From CAZWVA01 sp964636885 (GTDB lineage Bacteria; Desulfobacterota_D; UBA1144; Nemesobacterales; CSP1-2), in contig CAZWVA010000023.1 of assembly GCA_964636885.1 (NCBI GenBank), forward strand, positions 1 to 35,994: a DNA stretch of 35,994 nt, given 5' to 3'. A program made the translations under genes and the position numbers. Below the pieces are notes generated by a model. It worked only from the letters and a program-made list of their open reading frames with translations. It was not told the origin of the DNA and searched no databases. Positions 30,455-35,994 of this stretch are shown one piece after another. Each line of letters starts with the position of its first letter. Positions within the stretch are counted from its first letter, which is position 1.

Positions 30455-30652
30455 ATGACCGTAGAAAGGGGACTTAGACTGATTGCCGGAACGTTTGTTC
30501 TCCTGAGTGTACTTCTAGCGGTTTTGCATAGCCCATACTGGTTAATCTTTACCGCATTTGTCGGGCTCAACCTACTTCAATCGGGCTTTACCAATTGGTG
30601 CCCAATGATGTGGGTACTCGAGAAGATCGGCCTAAGACACTGCTCAGCCTAG
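30455..30652 (+). CDS. DUF2892 (YgaP-type) small membrane protein
   Basis: 65 residues with two transmembrane segments (LIAGTFVLLSVLLAVLHS and YWLIFTAFVGLNLLQSGF) and a C-terminal WCPMMWVLEKIGLRHCS. It matches the DUF2892 form found fused to rhodanese in YgaP or stand-alone near sulfur genes. AAAAAGGAGGTG precedes ATG 30455. The Cys of WCP and the last Cys could be functional, but this is not established. Confidence 0.88.
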   Translation: MTVERGLRLIAGTFVLLSVLLAVLHSPYWLIFTAFVGLNLLQSGFTNWCPMMWVLEKIGLRHCSA

Positions 30653-30735
30653 GAAAAGCCGTTGAGAGAAAGGGAGTAAAATGGTTATCCCTGTACCTAT
30701 AAGCCAATATCGGCCTTGATATGGAGAGTGAGTAG

Positions 30736-32073
30736 ATGTCCAAGATTATAATATACACACTCATACTCGTGCTACCCATTACGTCAAAAACCCTAGGAGA
30801 AGAGAAGAGATTCTCACTTAAAGAAGCAGTACGAATCGCCTTGGAGAACAATCACGAGATAAGGGCCTTTAAGAGCTCCGTTTCCGCTAAGAAGAGCGAC
30901 ATAGGGATTGCAAGGAGCTCCCTACTTCCCCAGATAACCCTTAAAGAGAGATTCGTACGTACAGACAATCCAACGAGCGTCTTTTCCTTTAAACTCAATC
31001 AAGAGCGTTTTTCACAGTCGGACTTTGAGATACCATCACTCAACGATCCCAATCCGGTTAGTGACTTTGAGACCTCCCTTTCCTTTGAACAGCCCATTTT
31101 AGCGGTAAGAGACATGTTGGGAATAAAAACGGCCAAAAACGAGTTCTTAGCGCAAGAGGAGGACCTCGCCAGAAAAAAGGAAGAACTGGCATTCAGGGTC
31201 ATACAGTCCTATATCATGGTTCAAACAGCAAAGGGATTCGTAAATGTCGCAGAGAAATCACTGGAAGACGCAAAGGAACACCTAAGAATCGCAAATGCGA
31301 GGTTTAAAAAGGAGGTGGGGCTTTTTTCCGACACACTGAGAGCATCCACCGCAGTTACAGAAGCCGAACAGGAACTGATAAGTGCCAGGAAAAACATGAA
31401 CGTGGCAAAGAGGGAACTGGGACTCCTCCTCGGAATGTCGGAATCCGTTGACACAGACGCCAACACACAGGAAATCCCATTGAAAGAGATCGACTATTAC
31501 GAAGACGAGTCCCTATCGAGAAAGGATATAAGGTCCCTTGAGTTAAGATACGAAAACGCAAAGACCAACGTAAGAATCGCGGAATCGGGTTATCTGCCCA
31601 CCCTTGGTGTGGGAGGCTCGTACCAACTAAACGACCATAACGCCCCATTTGGAGGAGAAGGCGATAGCTGGAGTGTAATGGCCTTTCTCAGGTGGAATCT
31701 ATTCGATGGGGCAAGAAGGGAATACGAGAGAGCAAAGGCGAAACACAAGGTCAAAGAGGTGGAGGAACAACTAAGTGGACTAAAAAAAGCCGTTTCCTTC
31801 GATGTCTATGAAGCTCATCTTGGGGTTGAGGAAGCCAGGAAGAACTTAGAACTCGCGGAATCGGCTTTAAAAACCGCCGAAGAGGGAAGGAGACTCGTAA
31901 GGATAAGGTACGAGAACTCCCTGTCTCCGCTCGTGGATCTCCTTGATGCACAGTTAAACCTGGACAGGGCAAGGGCGAATCTCACAGCAAGGAAGAACGA
32001 GTATCGACTCGCTATAGCGAGACTCGGTTTTGCAAGTGGAACCCTACTTCAGGATCTAGACGTGGAGGAGTAG
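30736..32073 (+). CDS. TolC-family outer-membrane efflux protein
   Basis: 445 residues. Leader MSKIIIYTLILVLPITSKTLG, then two OEP repeats: SLKEAVRIALENNHEIRAFKSS and, in the second half, RYENAKTNVRIAESGYLPTLG and YENSLSPLVDLLDAQLNLDR. Long coiled-coil helices are obvious (RKKEELAFRVIQ..., ARKNLELAESALKTAEEGRR). It forms the outer-membrane channel of a tripartite pump. Coupled in operon order to the adaptor gene (14 bp) and RND gene (12 bp). GGAGAG ribosome site before ATG 30736. Confidence 0.93.
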   Translation: MSKIIIYTLILVLPITSKTLGEEKRFSLKEAVRIALENNHEIRAFKSSVSAKKSDIGIARSSLLPQITLKERFVRTDNPTSVFSFKLNQERFSQSDFEIPSLNDPNPVSDFETSLSFEQPILAVRDMLGIKTAKNEFLAQEEDLARKKEELAFRVIQSYIMVQTAKGFVNVAEKSLEDAKEHLRIANARFKKEVGLFSDTLRASTAVTEAEQELISARKNMNVAKRELGLLLGMSESVDTDANTQEIPLKEIDYYEDESLSRKDIRSLELRYENAKTNVRIAESGYLPTLGVGGSYQLNDHNAPFGGEGDSWSVMAFLRWNLFDGARREYERAKAKHKVKEVEEQLSGLKKAVSFDVYEAHLGVEEARKNLELAESALKTAEEGRRLVRIRYENSLSPLVDLLDAQLNLDRARANLTARKNEYRLAIARLGFASGTLLQDLDVEE

Positions 32074-32087
32074 CTTAAGAACACACC

Positions 32088-33194
32088 ATGATGAAAAGGC
32101 TCTTTCTAATCATTGCAGTCGGTCTATCTATCGTAGGGTGCAAAGATAGAGCCGATACCGATAAGGCCGACATGGAAAGACCCGTGGTTCAGGGTATAAA
32201 GGTTATCGAAATCCATCCATCACGGATAGACGAATACTACGAAACCTCAGGCACCGTAAAGGCAAAAACCATAAGTCCCGTCGCAAGTAGAGTTATGGGA
32301 ACCGTTACATCGATCAAGGTAAGAGAAGGAGACAAGGTGAGCGAGGGGGATCTGCTTTTAACTATAGACGACAGGGATCTTTTACAGAGGGTAAGGGCTG
32401 CACAGGAAGCATACAGAGAATCGCTAAAGGCACTCGAAGCGGCAAAACAGAATAAATCCCTACTCGGTATAACTCAAAGCAGGTACAGGGGGCTTTACGA
32501 TGAGATGGCGATATCCAAGCAGGAGATGGATGAGATTGAGACCAGAAAAAAAATCGCAGACATTGAATACGAGCGTGCCGAGGCGATGGCTAAGGGAGCG
32601 GAAGCTGCTCTCCTAGAGGCCCAGGTTAATTATGGGTTTACCAGAATCAAATCCCCGGTTTCCGGCATCGTGACAGAGAAAAGAATAGAGGTTGGCAGCA
32701 TGGCCGTTCCCGGAATTCCCCTTCTTACAGTCGAAGACGACTCATCATTCAAGCTGGAGGTTAACGTCGATGAGAGCCTATCGGAAAAACTCGAGATCGG
32801 TTTGCCCGTGAATGTGACCATAGATTCAATTGGGAAAGAGATCACCGGGCACGTATACGAAATCGTACCCTCGGTAGATCCCGTGTCGCGAACGTTTCTC
32901 GTGAAGATCGATGTCAAGGGAGAGTCATTAAGAACCGGCCTTTATGGAAGGGTCCTAATACCAAAAGGACATAGAGAGACGCTACTCATTCCTAGGGCGG
33001 CTATTGTAGAAAGAGGACAGCTAGTTGGAGTATACGCGGTTGATGATAAAGGGATTATCACATACAGGCTCATAAGAACCGGAAAGACATACAATGAGAG
33101 TATAGAAATCCTCTCTGGCTTAAAGGACGGAGATAGGATCGTTGCGGATGGAATCGAAAACGTTATAGACGGTGGAATCGTCAAACGGCAATAG
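32088..33194 (+). CDS. RND efflux periplasmic adaptor (MFP) lipoprotein
   Basis: 368 residues. Lipobox LSIVGC (13-18), so the mature protein is lipid-anchored. Halves of the biotinyl-lipoyl domain: ISPVASRVMGTVTSIKVREG near 65-84 and FTRIKSPVSGIVTEKRIEVG near 184-203, flanking an alpha-hairpin coiled coil (about 100-175). Beta-barrel and membrane-proximal domains follow. It links the inner-membrane RND pump and TolC. Middle gene of the operon. Confidence 0.93.
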   Translation: MMKRLFLIIAVGLSIVGCKDRADTDKADMERPVVQGIKVIEIHPSRIDEYYETSGTVKAKTISPVASRVMGTVTSIKVREGDKVSEGDLLLTIDDRDLLQRVRAAQEAYRESLKALEAAKQNKSLLGITQSRYRGLYDEMAISKQEMDEIETRKKIADIEYERAEAMAKGAEAALLEAQVNYGFTRIKSPVSGIVTEKRIEVGSMAVPGIPLLTVEDDSSFKLEVNVDESLSEKLEIGLPVNVTIDSIGKEITGHVYEIVPSVDPVSRTFLVKIDVKGESLRTGLYGRVLIPKGHRETLLIPRAAIVERGQLVGVYAVDDKGIITYRLIRTGKTYNESIEILSGLKDGDRIVADGIENVIDGGIVKRQ

Positions 33195-33206
33195 TATGGA
33201 GAAGAC

Positions 33207-35994
33207 ATGGGAATAGCCGGAAGGATTGCCAATTCCTTTATAAAATCAAAGCTTACTCCACTTATAGTGATCTCCTCCCTTATAATCGGGCTATTTGCGG
33301 TAGTAGTAACGCCTCGTGAGGAAGAACCCCAGATCATAGTCCCTATGATAGACGTATTTGTCTTCTACCCGGGTGCATCCTCAAAAGAGGTGGAAGAGCG
33401 CGTTACTAGACCCATGGGGAAACTCCTCTGGGAGATAAAAGGGGTTGAGTACATATACACGATGTCAAGGCCCGGTATGAGTATCGCCATCGTGAGGTTT
33501 TACGTGGGTGAGGATATGGAGGATAGCATCGTTAAACTCTACAACAAGCTTATGTCCAATTACGACAAGATCCCTCCAGGCGTTTCCGAACCACTCGTAA
33601 AACCAAAATCCATAGACGATGTCCCGATACTGACCTTCACCCTATGGAGCGACAGGTATAGCGGCTATGAGCTAAGAAGAGTGGCCTTCGAGGTCGCCGA
33701 CGAGCTCAAAAAGGACAAGGACGTATCCGAACTCCATGTAATAGGCGGACAGAGAAGGCAGGTAAGAATAGATCTTGAACCATCTCGGCTAAGGGCGTAT
33801 AACGTCTCTCCTCTCCGTATAGCAGATACGCTCCAAAAGGCGAATTTCACACTTCCCTCGGGGACCTTTCCCTCGAACAATCGGGAGTTCATCGTGGACA
33901 CAGGTAGGTTTCTTAAAAACCCAGAGGAGGTAGGCAACGTCGTAGTCAGCGTATTTAACGGAAGGCCAGTCTATCTAAGGGACGTTGCCGAGATAACCGA
34001 TGCTCCAGAGGAGCCTTCAGACTACGTATTTATAGGTTTTGGTCCCGCCTCCAATGAGAAGCAGGGTGGATTGCTTGAAGCTGTAACTATCTCCATAGCA
34101 AAGAAGAAGGGAACAAACGCTACACAGATAGCAGAGAGGATGCTGGATAAGATAGAATCCCTAAGGGGAAACATCATCCCATCCGGGGTAGAGATAGAAA
34201 CGACGAGAAACTACGGGGATACGGCAAAAGAAAAGTCAGACGAACTCCTTAAACACATGCTTATTGCCGCCATTTCCGTAACCCTTTTAATAGCAATCGC
34301 GCTCGGATGGAGGGAATCGATAGTCGTTGCCGTAGCCGTACCCGTAACGCTAGCGCTTACGATCTTTGTAAGCTACATGTATGGCTATACTCTCAATCGA
34401 GTCACCCTCTTTGCACTCATCTTCTCCATAGGAATCCTAGTTGACGACGCTATAGTCGTCGTTGAGAACATCCATAGGCATTTTAGGATGGGCAGAGTCG
34501 CCCCTGAGACGGCTGTTCTCGCCGTTGACGAGGTGGGAAACCCGACCGTTCTTGCGACATTTACCGTCATAGCCGCCCTTCTTCCCATGGCCTTTGTATC
34601 GGGCCTTATGGGGCCGTATATGCGTCCTATCCCGGTCGGGGCATCGGCGGCTATGCTCATATCCCTTTTTATAGCCTTTATTATAAGCCCTTGGTTGAGC
34701 TACATAGTGCTAAGAGGTGCAAAAAGTCACGGTGAGAGCGAAAAAGAGGAGAGCAAGATAATAGGTGTCCTAAACAGGGCTTACGAGAGAAACCTGAGAG
34801 GTCTCCTCGACAGCGGTAAGAAGAGGATTAAGGCCTATGGGCTGGTGGTTCTTCTCCTTCTTATCGCGATTATGCTACTCGGATTAAAGGTGGTAACGGT
34901 CAAGATGCTCCCATTTGATAATAAGAGCGAACTTCAGGTCATAGTAGACATGCCTGAAGGGGTAACACTCGAAGAAACCGCATCCCTTTCAACTGAGATC
35001 GGAGAGTATCTAAAGACCGTTCCTGAGGTTACGAACTATCAACTCTATATAGGCACTGCGGCTCCTTTTAACTTCAACGGCCTTGTAAGACACTATTTCC
35101 TGAGGAGGGGAAGCAACGTCGCAGACATACAGGTGAATTTCGTTCCCAAGGGAGAAAGAAGAGCCCAGAGCCATGACATCGCAAAGAGGATAAGGCCGGA
35201 TATAAAAAAGATAGGTGACAGATACAATGCGAGGATTAAAGTGGTAGAGATACCCCCAGGACCACCCGTGCTAAGCACACTCGTTGCTGAGATATATGGC
35301 CCCGATTTTAAAAGGCAGATCGAAATAGCCAAACAGGTGATGGATATATTTGAGGGAACTGACGGAGTGGTGGACGTTGACTGGTATGTCGAGGACGACC
35401 AGAATAAGATAGTACTTGACGTTGACAAGGAAAAGGCATCTTACAGTGGTATAAGCACCGATTCCGTCTCCAAGACACTTCGAATGGTGCTTGGAGGTGA
35501 AACGGTTGGGCTTGTACATGTAGAAAAAGACAAAGAACCCGTAGAACTCTACCTGAGAGCACCCCTTCCAGAAAGGGCAGGGATAGAGAGCCTAAAGGAG
35601 GTGACGCTTATGTCGCCAGACGGGGCCTCGGTTAACCTCTCCGAACTCGTTAAAATAAAAGATGTCAAGGAGGATAAAACCATCTATGGTAAAAACCTAA
35701 AGAGGGTTGTCTATGTGATTGGTGATGTTGCAGGGAGAGAAGAGAGCCCCGTATACGCCATTCTCAAGATGAAGGAGAGGATAAAAGAACTCAAACTGCC
35801 TGAGGGTTATGAACTAAAGCAGTATTTTAGAGATCAACCGAAGCTTGAAGATAGATACTCGCTAAAATGGGATGGGGAGTGGCAGATCACATACGAGGTA
35901 TTTAGGGACCTGGGGATCGCTTTCGCCGGGGTTATGGTCTTGATATACGTCATGGTAGTAGGGTGGTTTAGGTCCTTTATGATTCCATTTGTAA
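33207..35994 (+). CDS. RND efflux transporter, inner-membrane pump; runs off window end
   Basis: 929 codons are visible; AcrB-type pumps are about 1,030-1,050 residues, so roughly 100 are missing at the 3' end. TM1 is near residues 15-35 (LTPLIVISSLIIGLFAVVV). The first porter region follows (PILTFTLW, PSGTFPSNNREFIVDTGRF). TM4 carries the proton-relay pair in GILVDDAIVVVENIHRHF (Asp413-Asp414, equivalent to AcrB Asp407/408). The second porter half follows. Substrate class cannot be told from sequence alone. ATG 33207 is chosen because GGAG lies at 33198-33201 and the upstream ATG 33196 reaches a stop at once. Start is 12 bp after the adaptor stop. No in-frame stop was seen to the window edge. 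Confidence 0.95.
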   Translation, partial: MGIAGRIANSFIKSKLTPLIVISSLIIGLFAVVVTPREEEPQIIVPMIDVFVFYPGASSKEVEERVTRPMGKLLWEIKGVEYIYTMSRPGMSIAIVRFYVGEDMEDSIVKLYNKLMSNYDKIPPGVSEPLVKPKSIDDVPILTFTLWSDRYSGYELRRVAFEVADELKKDKDVSELHVIGGQRRQVRIDLEPSRLRAYNVSPLRIADTLQKANFTLPSGTFPSNNREFIVDTGRFLKNPEEVGNVVVSVFNGRPVYLRDVAEITDAPEEPSDYVFIGFGPASNEKQGGLLEAVTISIAKKKGTNATQIAERMLDKIESLRGNIIPSGVEIETTRNYGDTAKEKSDELLKHMLIAAISVTLLIAIALGWRESIVVAVAVPVTLALTIFVSYMYGYTLNRVTLFALIFSIGILVDDAIVVVENIHRHFRMGRVAPETAVLAVDEVGNPTVLATFTVIAALLPMAFVSGLMGPYMRPIPVGASAAMLISLFIAFIISPWLSYIVLRGAKSHGESEKEESKIIGVLNRAYERNLRGLLDSGKKRIKAYGLVVLLLLIAIMLLGLKVVTVKMLPFDNKSELQVIVDMPEGVTLEETASLSTEIGEYLKTVPEVTNYQLYIGTAAPFNFNGLVRHYFLRRGSNVADIQVNFVPKGERRAQSHDIAKRIRPDIKKIGDRYNARIKVVEIPPGPPVLSTLVAEIYGPDFKRQIEIAKQVMDIFEGTDGVVDVDWYVEDDQNKIVLDVDKEKASYSGISTDSVSKTLRMVLGGETVGLVHVEKDKEPVELYLRAPLPERAGIESLKEVTLMSPDGASVNLSELVKIKDVKEDKTIYGKNLKRVVYVIGDVAGREESPVYAILKMKERIKELKLPEGYELKQYFRDQPKLEDRYSLKWDGEWQITYEVFRDLGIAFAGVMVLIYVMVVGWFRSFMIPFV

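Noticed and set aside
33665..35562. Minus-strand ORFs opposite the RND pump gene
   Set aside because: The plus-strand frame is open from 33207 to the window end with RND motifs; the opposite ORFs are low-complexity shadows.

Overview
This 36 kb window looks like chromosomal DNA from an uncultured Gram-negative bacterium. Evidence for an outer membrane is a complete TolC / periplasmic adaptor / RND efflux operon, a lipoprotein and several signal peptides. Base composition is moderate, most genes have AGGAGG-type ribosome binding sites, and TTG and GTG starts are common. The gene set (GTP-dependent PEP carboxykinase, a PatZ-like NDP-forming acyl-CoA synthetase fused to GNAT, a distant-type glucan phosphorylase, sulfide:quinone oxidoreductase beside a diheme peroxidase) suggests a deep-branching proteobacterial, Desulfobacterota or Dadabacteria-like lineage. 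That placement is inference only; no rRNA is present.

Layout. Positions 1-7400 are accessory in character: the end of a long TPR gene, a SLOG-domain membrane protein resembling predicted nucleotide-signal effectors, an orphan hypothetical gene, a LOG-family hydrolase, a PilZ protein, a secreted NHL/thrombospondin-3/RTX-like calcium-binding protein, and a receiver-domain protein whose phospho-acceptor Asp is replaced by Asn. Positions 7900-8220 hold tRNA-Glu and tRNA-Lys with a good shared promoter. A multiply frameshifted DUF4124 gene follows at 8343-8824.

Positions 8829-20467 are a minus-strand metabolic and ion-homeostasis block: pckG with a small companion, a P2A calcium ATPase translationally coupled to a CBS-pair protein, a Ca2+/cation exchanger, the PatZ-like protein coupled to a carboxymuconolactone-decarboxylase-family protein, and a glucan phosphorylase. 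Positions 20534-24885 are partly decayed and metal-related: a DxNxDG-repeat ORF overlapping a remnant of a metallo-beta-lactamase C-terminus, a Met-rich Spy-like protein with a PEGA-like protein, a truncated PAP2 phosphatase, and a metal P-type ATPase with an unusual membrane motif. The ATPase sits behind a CsoR/RcnR-family repressor whose promoter contains a matching operator.

Positions 25122-28459 form a plus-strand redox operon (DUF2231 membrane protein, OB-fold protein, diheme cytochrome c peroxidase, SQR) preceded by a sequence matching a sigma-54 promoter. An ECF sigma / zinc-finger anti-sigma pair lies convergent to it. Positions 29453-30652 carry ferritin-like, DUF302 and DUF2892 genes, and 30736 to the window end is an RND efflux operon cut by the window edge.

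The most interesting candidates are the RcnR-fingerprint repressor/operator/atypical ATPase module, the sigma-54-like peroxidase-SQR operon, the SLOG-2x2TM protein next to a TPR array, and the pseudo-receiver. No CRISPR array, insertion sequence, prophage or complete new defence system was recognised.
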